Shown here: positions 23,281-35,032 of the stretch, piece by piece
Layout: each line of letters opens with the position of its first letter
How positions within the stretch are numbered: the first letter of the stretch is position 1
Origin: Prinsepia uniflora
Lineage: Eukaryota > Streptophyta > Magnoliopsida > Rosales > Rosaceae
Assembly: GCA_032719365.1 (NCBI GenBank)
Contig: CM064874.1
Span: 31,234,716-31,298,715 of the forward strand
Direction of reading: 5' to 3'
DNA: 64,000 nt
The notes under the pieces: model-generated
Seen by the model: the letters and a program-made list of their open reading frames with translations, nothing else
Told to the model about the DNA's origin: nothing
The model's database searches: none
Position numbers and translations under genes: made by a program

Positions 23281-24141
23281 GCTTGGTATCGGAGCACGGT
23301 TTGCTCTTACTGTGCGTGCAGGTCGAGGATGCAATGTCTCAATGGGCTACAATTCGTTATCAACCTGATAGTTAGGATGCCGATAAGGTATTTAGTAGGA
23401 TTGAATCGTAGTTCGTTTTGGTTCGGCACTCGATGCCGGGGTTGCCATAGTTCTGTCGAGGTTGGCAGTGTGGGGATCCTACGAAAGGGTGAGCGTAACA
23501 GTACTTTAGAGTTGTGATCGTGTGACGGTTAGTTGGGGATCGTCTTTCACGATGTCGTAGGATCGATTTGATGGTTGTTTGGTGTTGTGACCATTCGATG
23601 GTCGGATCTTGTTGAGTTAGTGGCTATGCTGCTTAGTGCAGCCGGGTTCGGGGAATCCTAGTTGGATTGACGGTGGGATTGAATTAACGTCCATACAATG
23701 TCGGGACCGCATGGTCGGTCAGATTGTTGATCTTACTGCTTTTTGCAGTTGGGTTCAAGGATCCTATGTAGTGATCTTGGAACCCTAAGGTAAGGTGTAT
23801 GGTTCGGAAATGTGAGTTGGCGAGTGGTTTGACTTTGACTACTTTTCCGAGTCGAGACCGTCGGTCGGTCTAGTCATGTCAGCTTTAGTGATGGGACTGC
23901 ACATCACAGTCGAGGTTGTAGTAATAGGCTTGACTTAATTGGTTGTCGTGCTACCTTAGTTGTGAAGGATTGTTTGTGCAACTAAGGTCATGGACGACCC
24001 GGTAGACGACATTGGTTGAGTCGAGTTACGACTGGTTAGAGTTTGGTTGGACAGGTTACCAAGGTTGGTACTTGTCGATGGAATCCCGGAGCGGGGATAC
24101 GGAGTAGACAGTGCGAGCGGTTGATTCCGTTGGATGCGGAG
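23281..24141 (+). repeat. X internal region 1, left part
   Basis: Starts with PBS TGGTATCGGAGCA (from 23284; one difference from the tRNA-Met complement). It aligns with 37387-38240 in internal region 2. Non-coding. It is interrupted at 24141 by element Z; the imperfect duplication is CGGAG (24137-24141) / CGAAG (34513-34517). Confidence 0.8.
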
Positions 24142-26870
24142 TGACAAGACCCATCCGGATTATCCCTCGATAGTCATGAAGGATCCTGCTCTCGTCTGAT
24201 AATAATTCTAAAGTGCCAAAAGTAACCTTATACACATACAACATAACAAACGACAAACATTATCAAACAAGGGATAGTTAAGTTTTCCAGGACCGTTGAC
24301 CTCACAAGTTTGACTAGTCAACAGGTTTACAGAGCATAGGTAATATTACAAGTAGGGATCAAAATCCTACTCTGTAAGGTGTCTGAGTGCGCAACGGTCT
24401 ACTTATTCCTCTGCCTCGATATTAGCCCCTGTACCTGTGCACTGGCCTGGAGGGTACATAAAACATCAAAGGTGTGAGTGGACAAAAATAATGTTTTTGA
24501 AATACATTTATCAAAATAAATTCTTACCCTCTAGTTTCGCAAACATGCATGCATATCATAAAACATGAGTAATAGCATGAAATCAATCAAATAAGAACAG
24601 TGGACCGATAAAATCAAAACATGTTTTCCCATGGTCCATGAAACTCATGTTCATCAAATCAGTTCATAATATAAAGTATCTAGACACAAATATCAATAAA
24701 TCATCATAATACCACCAATCCTCAATACCCAATCTCAATATCCGAATAACCCGTCACGATATCAATGCAACACGTGCAAACTCGGGTGTCTCATGTTCGA
24801 GTACCTCCCCAGGATCTACAACGTCTGAAGGATATCATCTCTAGGATCTACGACGTCTGGAGGAGACTATCAAATCACAGAGGATGGTATATGTGTAACA
24901 GTCACCAAATCCTGTAATCTCATTTTAAAACCATTCAAATCTCAAATCAAATAAAACACATTTCAATAGGGCTTCTGCCCGAAACATAGCTTTCAAAAAC
25001 CAAGTTCCACAAATCCATCATAAAAATAGTGTCCAGAATATACATTATACATCAAAATCCTCAATTTCATCATATTCACACGTGACTCCAAATCCGAGTC
25101 AACATCACTATCCACTTGGGTCGCAAGCCCAAAATAGCATTTTCACGTAAATCCGTGCAATCACAATCTTTGTTGCCAATTTCAAATAAATCCATAAAGA
25201 AAGCCAAAAACATTACAATTTCATCAAATCAATTTCACGACTCATAATCTGAATCAAAACCAATCATAAATCCCGGGTCTTCGCCCAAAACAGTAATATC
25301 ATGATTTTCTCGAAAATCGTGCCCAAAATCATATAAAACAATATAATATTCCAAAAATTCAAAAATCATCACATCGAAACATAAATCATGCCAAAGCATT
25401 TCAAATCACATAATAACGTATTTAAAACATATATGCACGCATTCAGGGTAGAAAATAAAAGTCCAGATTGTTCAGTCTCGAGCTGTTCGTTCTCTTCCGA
25501 CGTCCTGGGAATATTCCGGCCTGTCAAATAAAGTAATTTAAGGTCACTAGGTTATCACATAACCCCACATACGAATTCCCTAATCGTCGAAATTTAATAA
25601 TATTATTTAAACATAAACTATACGCTTGGGTACTCGAAACGACTCCGAATCTATATCCGATTGACCCGAAACCAACGCCACTAGGTTCGTATCATCGAGA
25701 ACATTAAAATGTATGTCGGAAACAAAGTCAAAAACCCAGCCATGCGCCCTCACGTGCCGCCGCAAGCGGCCGTGCGTGAAAGCCACGCGCTGTGCACAGT
25801 ACTGCAAGAGTACCATCTCTCTCACCCGATTCTCTGTTAAACGGGTCATGAACCCGCGACCAGACCCGGTACAATCTTCCTCAATTCGACCTCGGTTTCT
25901 TTCATTTTTTCATCTAATCCCCTCTACCCTCTCTTAATTTAGGTTTTGTAACCTTAATTGCTTCAATTACAACTGAAATCCTTACATCCCACGATAAACC
26001 TTCAAACGGGTTTCATGATCGGGTTCATTCAATTTGTCCCAGTTTTCCAAATTAATTTATACAGGAAGCATCTTGAGAGTGAAATAAACAGTTTTGCATA
26101 ATCAATTTCACCAATTCTTACCTCCAGCTATTCGAACCCAAGCTCGATTTTGAGCAGAAATTGGAGCCTCTGTTCTTGCTCAAAACAGTGTCGTTTTCCT
26201 TCGTTTTGGATGTGTACTGGTTCGAAATGTTCTCAGACGGTTGAATCCAATCTCAAATTTGATCCTTGAGGCTTGTAACTTTCAATTCAAATTTTACTTT
26301 GTTTTTTTTTCAAATATTCGAATACGGGTTTCTCATTTCCTCTCTGGCTCTCGAGTTTTCAGTTCTATCTTAACCTCTCAATTGCTCCAGGTTTTCCAGA
26401 CACATTCAAATGGTCTCTGGCTGGTCTCTAGCTGGATCGAAGGAGATTAATCCTTCTGTTTTGTATGTATATTTGATTTAAATTGTGAAGTGTTTCAAAC
26501 GGTTTGAAATGGGCGGTGTGAGACACTCAGCCCTTCCTCAGGTTGCCAAGTGTCTCCAATTGAAGGCAGGAGGTACCATTTTAATGACTCAGCCAAAATT
26601 TGTTATTTGACCATTTTTCCCTTCCCGTGACAAATTACCATTTTGCCCCTGGACTTCACAGACCCGTAACTTTTTCATCTGAGCTCCGTTTTCGATGTGT
26701 CACCTGTCTACGGATTCAGCGTCTCGAGACCTACACAATGGTCTTCGAAAAATGTACAAAAAGTATTCCAAACAAAAAGTCAACATCTAACCACACCCCT
26801 CCAAAGGTAAAAGCATCATTTTACATATTAGTTTATAAATTTACATAATTTGGATTTTCGGGGCATTACA
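24142..26870 (-). repeat. 3' LTR of Z
   Basis: 2729 bp. Minus strand starts TGTAATGCCCCG right after the PPT and ends GGGTCTTGTCA. It contains a boundary TGTGAGTGGAC near 24474 and short GGGC/GCCC-type hairpins (near 24967, 25130). It lacks the 264-bp duplication found in the other LTR. Confidence 0.85.
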
Positions 26871-26885
26871 ACCTTCCCCCCCTTA
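26871..26885 (-). promoter_or_regulatory. Polypurine tract of Z
   Basis: Minus strand TTAAGGGGGGGAAGGT, directly before the 3' LTR and after the pol-end signature AATTTCGGGGACGAAATTT. Confidence 0.75.
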
Positions 26886-26904
26886 AGAAATTTCGTCCCC
26901 GAAA

Positions 26905-28240
26905 TTTCAAGGAAAAAATTCCGGATACTGCTCTCGCATCTATGTCTCGGGTTCCCATGTGGCCTCTTCCACGTTCTGATTTCTCCAAAGAACCTTCACT
27001 AGGGGAATCGTTTTCCAACAAAACACCTTTTCCTTTCAGTCCAAGATCTGTACAGGCTGTTCCTCAAAGCTTAAGTCTTCCCTGAGCTCAATGGGCTGTT
27101 CTTCTAACACATGGGACTCATCATACATATATCTCCGCAGCATCGACACATGGAATACATCATGGACCCTGGAAAGCTCTGAAGGTAATGCTAATATGTA
27201 AGCAACTCGGCCAATCCTCTCAACCATCTCATATGGTCCGATGAAACGGGGGCTCAATTTCCCGCGCCTGCCAAATTTTATTATGCCTTTACAAGGAGAT
27301 AACTTCAGAAAGACCTGATCTCCAACTGCAAATTCAAGATCTCTGATCTGACGGTCTACGTAGCTCTTTTGTCTATCCTGGGCTGCCTTGAGTCTATATC
27401 TGATGAGCTTAAAATTCTCCGTCGTCAGATCTATGAATTCGTACCTAGACAATTTTCTTTCGCCCATTTCAATCCAACACAAAGGGGTTCTGCACTGTCG
27501 TCCATATAAGGCTTCATAAGGTGCCCTCCCAATACTCTCTTTGTAACTATTGTTGTTGACGAATTCAATCAATGGTAAATGTGACTCCCAAGTACCCTGG
27601 AATTGCAAAACACATGCTCTCATCATATCTTCCAAGGTCTGGATGGTCCGTTCCGATTGTCTGTCTGTCTGAGGGTGGAACGTCGTACAAAAATACAATC
27701 TTGTCCCAAAGACTTCCTGTAAAATCTACCAGAATCTGGATGTAAATCATAGATCTCGATCCAATACGATAGAGACAGGAGTGCCATGTAATCGTATAAT
27801 CTCATTAATGAATAATCTGGCATACTGGTTCATCTGAAAGTCTTCCCTAACAGGTAAGAAATGCGCTGACTTGGTGAGTCTATCCACAATCACCCAAACT
27901 CCATCGTGGCCTCTGGGCGTCCTAGGAAGTTTAAACACAAAATCCATGGTTATATGGTCCCATTTCCACTCTGAGATAGGAAGTGGTTGCAAAGCTCCAT
28001 AGGGTCTCTGTCTTTCAGCTTTTACCTGTTGACATATCAAACACTTGCTCACATATTCAATGATTTTCCGTTTCATACCCGGCCATCAATAATGTTCTCA
28101 AAGCGTACGGTACATTTTGGTCCTTCCTGGATGCATAGCTTACGCCGAACTATGGGCCTCTTCCAGAATCTCCTTCTTTACTGCTATATCTTCAGGTACA
28201 CATAACCTTCCTTCCTTTGTTAAGGCTCCATCATCACTAA
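26905..28240 (-). pseudogene. Z integrase with chromovirus C-terminus
   Basis: Zinc-binding region: EAHSSA...AMHPG then KCLICQQVKAE (about 28155-28010). Catalytic core: MDFV (first Asp, near 27945), LDRDL.FTSRFW (second Asp, near 27730), and SERTIQTLEDMMRA (Glu, near 27645). C-terminal GPYEMVERIG and HDVFHVSMLRRY (27130-27240), then PLVKVLWRNQNVEEATWEPE (about 26945-27010). It would insert element cDNA into chromatin. At least five breaks: stops just after EAHSSA and in the zinc region, a frame change at 27700-27750 between the second Asp and the Glu, a frame change near 27036, and a stop near the C-terminus. Longest open piece is 27036-27698 (220 codons). Not functional as it stands. Confidence 0.85.
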
Positions 28241-28439
28241 CTGTGTAATCATGTTGTTCCCCTGCTTCCACTTCAATTCGAAGAATACATAAGATAGGGT
28301 CTTGAAATTGGGCATCAATGATTTGATCGATTAGGATTGGTCGCACCTGGAAATTAGCTAACAAAACACCTTGGCTATCAAGTCCCAACATAACACCAGT
28401 TCTACGAAGTTCAACCAATAAGGGCAAATGTATTGTCAG

Positions 28440-28900
28440 CAGATGAGCTATAGAATGTGCTGATTTCCAACTCAATGCATCAGCTACCACATTAGCTTTT
28501 TCAGGATGGTATGCGATCGTGTAGTCATAATCTTTAATCAGTTCCAACCATCTTCTTTGCCTCACATTTAATTCCTTTTGTGTGAAAAAAGTACTTCAAA
28601 CTTTTATGATCAGTAAAAAGTCTACATGTCTCACCGTAAAAATAATGTCTCCAGATCTTTAGGGCATGTACCAGTGCAGCCAGTTCTAAATCATGGGTAG
28701 GATAGTTGCGTTCATGCAGTTTTATCTGTCGAGAGGCATAAGCAATTACCCTCCTATGTTGCATTAACACACACCCCAATCCGTGTAAGGATACATCAGT
28801 GTACACTTCAAATTCTCCACTATCATCAAGAAGGGTCAGTACCTGAGCGGATGTCAACCTTTTCTTCAATTCTTAAAAACTCCGCTCGCAAGTCTCATCC
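28440..28900 (-). pseudogene. Z RNase H
   Basis: Open piece 28534-28869 carries EVYTDVSLHGLGCVLMQ (first catalytic Asp), HDLELAALVHALKIWRHY (Glu) and LFTDHKSLKYFF (Asp). The frame changes near 28560 and continues with DYDYTIAYHPEKANVVADAL, the normal end of this domain. The domain degrades the RNA strand during cDNA synthesis. Two stops lie just upstream in the RT-RNase H connection, at LTKK* and ERSF*. Confidence 0.85.
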
Positions 28901-29760
28901 CAAATGAACTTAATTCACTTCTTGGTTAAGTGAGTCAATGGGGCGGCAATCACAGAAAATCCTTCTACGAAACGTCTGTAGTAACCGGCCAACCCTAAAA
29001 AGCTCCTCACTTCGGTCACTTTTTTCGGCTGCTCCCAGTTTTCCACTGCCTCAATCTTCTGGGGATCAACACAGATTCCTTCTGTAGAAATTACATGTCC
29101 CAGAAACCCAACACTAGTTAACCAGAATTAGCACTTACTCAATTTGGCAAAAAGCTGGTTCTCCCTTAGTGTATCAAGCACAAGTCTCAGGTGCTTCTCA
29201 TGCGCCTTCTTACTGTTTGAATACCAAAATATCATCAATATACACAATAACAAAGTGATCAAAATATTCCCAGAACACTCGGTTCATCAAATCCATAAAT
29301 GTCGCCAGTGCATTGGTTAACCCAAATGGCATTACTAAAAACTCATAATGACCATACGGAGTCCGGAAGGCTGTTTTTGGAATATATTCTCTCGAATCCT
29401 TAACTGATGGTAACCAGAACTGAGATCAATCTTTGAAAAATACTTAGCTTCCCTCAATTGGTCAAACAAATCATCGATTCGGGGCAAAGGGTATTTATTC
29501 TTTATCTTAACCTTGTTAAGTTGCCTATAATCCATGCATAATCTCAAGCTACCCTCTTTCTTCCTTACAAACAGTACGGGGGCTCCCCATGGTGACACAC
29601 TTGGTCGAATAAACCCCATGTCAACTAAATCTTGCAACTGCACCTTCAACTCCCTTAACTCGGCTGGAGCCATACGATAGGGTGTCAAGGAAATAGGTCG
29701 TGTACCTGGAATCAAATCAATAGTGAACTCAATCTCCCTATGCGGTGGTAACCCTGGTAA
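28900..29760 (-). pseudogene. Z reverse transcriptase
   Basis: Open piece 29335-29715 contains MGFIRPSVSPWGAPVLFV, LRLCMDYRQLNKVKIKNKYP and FSKIDLSSGYHQLRIRE (first catalytic Asp). After a frameshift near 29335-29390 come ...NALATFMDLMNRVF and the catalytic VYIDDIL (about 29233-29256). The thumb region YRRFVEGFSVIAAPLTHLTKK lies near 28930-28990. The catalytic residues remain readable but in two frames, with further stops after YIDD. Confidence 0.85.
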
Positions 29761-29929
29761 ATCCTAAGGAAACCCATCTGGGAACTCACATACTATTGGG
29801 ATTTCCTCGGCCCTGGCTAGGGTATCCCGTACATCGATCACATGTGCCAAATAACCCTAGCAGCTTCTCCTCAACAATTTCTCTGTCGTGAGGGCCGATA
29901 TGACTCTGGAGGGTAACACCCTCCGATCC

Positions 29930-30250
29930 CCCTGAAATATCACCTATGGCAACCCTGGGCTCTGGAGTATCACCCTCTTATTGAAACACTCGATAGAGGC
30001 ATGATGGATTGTCAACCAATCCATCCCAAGGATAACATCAAAATCATACAAATCTAGAAGTATCAAATCAGACACTAGGTTCACACCACCTATCAATACA
30101 CGATAACCTCGTATCACCTGGTTTACCACATATATATCACCAGTCGGCGTACCGACTCCCATATCACAACCAATCGCAGAGATCTCTGTATCTGCTAACT
30201 AGGCATAATCCCGGGAAACAAAAGAGTGGGTAGCTCCCGGGTCTATTAAA
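29930..30250 (-). pseudogene. Z aspartic protease
   Basis: LIDPGATHSFVSRDYA (active-site Asp followed by Pro-Gly, near 30200-30250), a stop codon, then open piece 29944-30162 with RVLIGGVNLVSDLILLDLYDFDVILGMDWL, the retropepsin-like second half ending in the usual ILGMDWL motif. It would process the Gag-Pol polyprotein. Confidence 0.8.
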
Positions 30251-30480
30251 GTACGTGCATGATGACCAAAAATAGTAAGCATACCTGTCACCACTCCCGG
30301 GGTTGTTCGGGCCTCCTGTTGAGTTACTGCAAATACTCGAGCCTGTGGTCCCGAAGTCTGACCCTGTCCTCGTGGTCCACCACGTCCTCTGCCAACTCCT
30401 CTCCCGCCTGTCGCATCAGAAGTCGAGGGCGTATTCAGACTCTGCTCTGCTGTTCCTCGACCTGTATCGCTACTACCTGA

Positions 30481-31343
30481 TCGGTATGGGCAGTCCCTTA
30501 TGATATGTCAGGCTCTGCACAAGATTAACAAGTCACTGAACCAGGCCAACTAGGTCTATCACTCTGTCCACCAGTAGGCCCCACAGATGTCCCACTAGAT
30601 TGAGATATTGCGTAGGGTCTAAAACCAAACCTCTGTGTACTCCCACTACCAAAACTCGGGCAAACACCACCAGAAGATCCAGAACTAGAACTACCCCTCT
30701 TAGACCATCTTTGGCTCGAAGATCCCTGATATTAACGTTCCCAGCGTCGACCAAAGCCTGAAAACTGATGTCGTACTAGCAAGGTTGCCTCAACTCTAGC
30801 GGCAGGATTAGACAACTCTCTCAGGGTGGCATAAGATCCTACTGTCACAGTACCCCGGATCACGTTTCTCAATCCCTGTTCAAATCTTCGGCACTTGTCC
30901 TCCTCGATTGCCATATACAGAGGAGTGAAACTAGATAGGTTCAAGAATTTCTGCTCGTAGTCAACCACTAATAGGTTTCCTTATTGTAGGTGAAGGAACT
31001 CAACTTCCTTGGCATTACGAAAAGAACGAGGATAAAACTGGTCTAGGAAACGGTGCCTGAAATCCTCCTAACTCAGGGTGCTGGCATCCAACCCCGTCAG
31101 CTGCAATCCGCGCAACCATCTATAAGCATTATTACTCAGCATGAATGTGGCTAATGGAACTATGTCCTCTGGTGGACATCGCATGATCTCGAAAATCCGC
31201 TCCAAATGAGTAATCCATTCATTGGCCTTGTCTAGGTTGGTCTGGCCAGTAAAACTAATGGCCCCCAAATGTTGAGCTCTTTCTACGCCTGGACCCCCCA
31301 TCTCATCGCCAGGTTATGCACGAGGCTCGCGTCTCGGAGGCAT
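30481..31343 (-). pseudogene. Z gag
   Basis: The start ATG at 31343-31341 follows the PBS by about 80 bases and begins MPPRREPRA, then a stop. 31068-31301 reads FTGQTNLDKANEWITHLERI and FEIMRCPPEDIVPLATFML, the retrotransposon gag (capsid) fold signature. 30732-30968 reads DYEQKFLNLSSFTPLY and KCRRFEQGLRNVIRG. A CCHC zinc knuckle (C-x2-C...HIIRDCP) is visible near 30490-30535 but carries one stop and one frame change. Gag forms the virus-like particle. At least three breaks make it non-functional. Confidence 0.85.
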
Positions 31344-31422
31344 ATTGAGGTATCTGTAAGTAAAACAGATCAGTATAACCACACATGCACACAACGTGCA
31401 GGACTCATACCGCAACCTAATG

Positions 31423-31433
31423 CTCTGATACCA
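31423..31433 (-). promoter_or_regulatory. Primer-binding site of Z (initiator tRNA-Met)
   Basis: Minus strand TGGTATCAGAG, three bases from the 5' LTR end at 31437. Confidence 0.85.
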
Positions 31434-31436
31434 ATT

Positions 31437-34400
31437 TGACAAGACCAATCCTGATTATCCCTCAATAGTCGTGAAGGATCCTGCTCCTGTCTGACAATAA
31501 CTCTAAAGTGCCAAAAGTAACCTTACATACATACATATACAACATAACAAACGAAAAACATTGTCAGACAAGGGATAGTTAAGTTTTCCAAGACCGTTGA
31601 CCTCACAAGTTTGACTAGTCAACAGGTTTACAGAGCATAGGTAATATTACAAGTAGGGATCAAAATCCTACTCTGTAAGGTGTTCGAGTGTGTAACGGTC
31701 TACTTATTCCTCTGCCTCGATATTAGCCCGTGTACCTGTGCATTAGCATGGAAGGTACATAAAACATCAAAGGTGTGAGTGGACAAAAATAAAGTTTTAG
31801 AAATACATTTATCAAAATACATTCTTACCCTCCAGTTTCGTAAACATGCATGCATATCATAAAACATGAGTAATAGCATGAAATTAATCAAATAAGAACA
31901 GTGGACCGATAAAATCAAAACATGTTTTCCGATGGTCCATAAAACTCATGTTCGTCAAATCAGTTCATAATATAAAGTATCTGGACACAAATATCAATAA
32001 ATCATCATAATACCACCAATCCTCAATACCCAATCATAATATCCAAGTAACCCGTCACGATATCAATGCAACGTGTGCAAACTCGGGTGTCTTATGTCCG
32101 AGTACCTCCCCAGGATCTACGACGTCTGGGGTGATATCATCTCCAGGATCTACGACGTCTGGAGGATATCATCATAATCTCCTACTCCTGAGACTGAGCC
32201 TCCCTCAAAGCTACTCATCTCCAGGCAGTTCATAATATAAAGTATTTGGACACAAATATCAATAAATCATCATAATACCACCAATCCTCAATACCCAATC
32301 TGAATATCCAAGTAACCCGTCACAATATCAATGCAACGCGTGCAAACTCAGGTGTTTCATGCTTGAGTACCTCCCCAGGATCTATGACGTCTGGGGTGAT
32401 ATCATCTCAAGGATCTACGACGTCTGGAGGATATCATCATAATCTCCTACTCCTGAGACTGAACCTCCCAAAAAGCTACTCATCTCTAGGTAGTGGATCG
32501 TGACTACTCCAGGATCTACGACGTCTAGAAGAGACTATCAAATCATAGAGGATGGTATATGTGGAACAATCACCAAATCCTGTAATCTCATTTAAAACCA
32601 TTCAAATTTCAAATAAAATAAAAAACGTTTCAATAGGGCTTCTGCCCGAAACATAGCTTTCACAAAGCAAGTTCCACAAATCCATCATAAAAATAGTGTC
32701 CAGAATATACATTATAAATCAAAATCCTCAATTTCATCATATTCACATGTGACTCCAAATCTGAGTGAAAATCACTATCCACCTGGGTCTCAAGCCCAAA
32801 ATATAATTTTCACCCAAATCCGTGCAATCGCAATTTCAGTTGCCAATTTCACATAAATCCATAAAAGATAGCCAAAAACATTATAATTTCATCAAATCAA
32901 TTTCACGACTCATAATCCGAGTCAAAACAAATCATAAATCGCGGGCCTGCGCCCAAAATAGCAATATCATGGTTTTCTCGAAAATCGTGCCCAAAATCAT
33001 ATAAAACAACATAATATTCCCAAAATCCAGAAATCATCGCATCGAAACATCAATCATGCCAAAGCATTTCAAATCACATAATAAAGCATTTAAAACATAT
33101 ATGCATGCATTCAGTGTAGAAAACAAAAGTCCACTCTTCCAACGTCCTGGGAATATTTCGGCCTATCAAATAAAGTTATTTAAGGTCACTAGTTTATCAC
33201 ATAACCCCACATACGAATTCCCTGATCGTCGGAATATAATAATATTATTTAAACATAAACTATACGCTTCGGGTACTCGAAACTACTCCGAATACATATC
33301 TGATTGACCCGTAACCAACGCCACTAGGTTTGTATCATCGAGAACATTAAAAAGTATGTTTGACCCAAAGTTAGAAACCCAGCCACGCGCCCTCACGCGC
33401 CGCCGCAAACGGTTGCGTGTGAAAGCCACGCGCTGTGCACAGTACTGCTTCAATACCATCTATCTCACCCGATTCTCTGTTAAACGGGTCGTGAACCAGC
33501 GATCAGACCCGGTACAATATTCCTTAATTCGACCTCGATTTCTTTCATTCTTTCATCTAATCCCATCCAACCTCTCTTAATTTAGGTTTTGTAACCTTAA
33601 TTGCTTCAATTACAACTGAAATGCTTACATCCCACGATAAACCTTCAAACGGGTTTCATGATCGGGTCATTCAATTCGTCCTAGTTTTCCAAATTAATTT
33701 ATACAGGAAGCATCGTGAGATTGAAATAAACAGTTTTACATAATCAATTTCACCAATTCTTACCTCCAGCTATTCGAACCCAAGCTCGATTTTGAGCAGA
33801 AATAGGAGCCTCTGTTCTTGCTCAAAACAGTGTCGTTTTCCTTCATTTTGGATGTGTACTGGTTCGAAATGGTCTCAGATGGTTGAATCCAATCTCAAAT
33901 TTGATCCTTGAGGCTTGTAACTTTCAATTCAAATTTTACTTTGTTTTTTTTTCAAATATTCGAATACGGGTTTCTCATTTCCTCTCTGGCTCTCGAGTTT
34001 TCTGTTATATCTTAACCTCTCAATTGCTCCGGGTTTTTCAGACACATTCAAATGGTCGCTGGCTGGTCTCTAGCTGGATCGAAAGAGATTAATCCTTCTG
34101 TTTTGTATGTATATTTGATTTAAACGGTGAAGTGTTTCAAATGGTTTGAAATGGGCGGTGTGAGACACTCAGCCCCTCCTCAGGTTGCCAAGTGTCACCA
34201 ATTGAAGGCAGGAGGTATCATTTTAATGACTCAGCCAAAATTTGTTATTTCACCATTTTGCCCTTCCCGTAAAAAATTACCATTTTGCTCCTGAACTTCA
34301 CAGACTCGTAACTTTTTCATCCGAGCTTCATTTTTGGCGTGCCACCTGTCTACGGATTCAGCATCTCGAGACCTACACAATGGTCTTTGAAAAATGTACT

Positions 34401-34512
34401 AAAAGTATTCCAAACAAAAATTCAACATCTAACCACACCCTTCCAAGGGTAAAAACATCATTTTACATACTAGTTTATAAATTTACATAATTTGGATTTT
34501 TAGGGCATTACA
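31437..34512 (-). repeat. 5' LTR of Z
   Basis: 3076 bp, same termini as 24142-26870 apart from point differences. The extra length comes largely from a tandem duplication at 31961-32487. Divergence between the two LTRs could date the insertion once aligned. Confidence 0.85.
31961..32487 (-). repeat. 264-bp tandem duplication in the 5' LTR of Z
   Basis: 31961-32224 and 32225-32487 both start CAGTTCATAATATAAAGTAT and run through the same hairpin repeats (CCCCAG...CTGGGG and CTCCAG...CTGGAG around the constant loop GATCTACGACGT). The 3' LTR has only one copy. It arose after insertion, or in the template of only one LTR. Confidence 0.8.
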
Positions 34513-34652
34513 CGAAGTCTCTATAGTGATGTCAGGTGGTTAGGTCTGCACGAGTCTGTGGCAAGCACTATTACCGAGAGTGGTTGTAGCTACGGTTGTT
34601 AGGAATCGGGGATGTTCGGGGAACTTTTCTTTTTCTCGTATGAGTAGTCAGA
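34513..34652 (+). repeat. X internal region 1, right part, ending at a deletion
   Basis: Resumes internal region 1 after Z and matches 38240-38383. It then passes at 34653-34659 (TGACTGT) into LTR sequence. Internal region 2 reads GGTGACTGTACCC and LTR3 reads GATGACTGTGATG at the equivalent places, so the junction has 7 bp of microhomology. Confidence 0.8.
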
Positions 34653-34991
34653 TGACTGTGATGTAGTTCGGGACGTGACGAGTTCATAGACAGGTGGCAT
34701 GTTCGATTCCGACGTTCGAGGAAAAAGATATGATGTTCGGAAGTTTAAGGGTACTTTGTTTAATTAGTTAAAAATGGGTAAATAGTTGACTTTTGGACCG
34801 GGAGGTCCGATGGCCGAGGGTCGAGGACCGTTACGTAGATCGGGACGATAAAAATCCGTAGACAGGCGGCACGTCGAATTCGGACGTTTGACGACGAAGT
34901 TACGGTTCACGGAAGTTTCGGAGCACTATTTCACGTTTTACGAAACGACTTAGCTTTTGTACTTAAGTGGGCGAGGTATTTTAGGGGGACC

Positions 34992-35032
34992 CAATGGATG
35001 AGTGACAAGTGTCACTTGTCACTCATCCATTG
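34992..35032 (+). repeat. 18-bp perfect stem-loop in LTR2 of X
   Basis: Arms 34992-35009 and 35015-35032 are perfectly complementary around loop TGTCA. LTR1 (3516-3547) and LTR3 (near 41440) have a shorter version, so this copy lengthened its stem by duplicating CTTGTCACT-type sequence. Confidence 0.8.

Larger units (their letters stand above)
24142..34512 (-). mobile_element. Element Z: Tekay/Del-like Ty3/gypsy chromovirus, degenerate
   Basis: 10.37 kb with two LTRs (24142-26870 and 31437-34512), a tRNA-Met PBS (31423-31433), a PPT (26871-26885), and between them gag, protease, RT, RNase H, and integrase in the Ty3/gypsy order on the minus strand. The integrase ends in the PLVKVLWRN...EATWE stretch typical of chromoviruses. 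Clade assignment to Tekay/Del rests on the integrase stretch LQPLPISEWKWDHITMDFV and the long LTRs. All domains carry stops or frameshifts. It is inserted in internal region 1 of X with an imperfect 5-bp duplication. It is the only copy here with most of gag and pol present. Confidence 0.85.
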
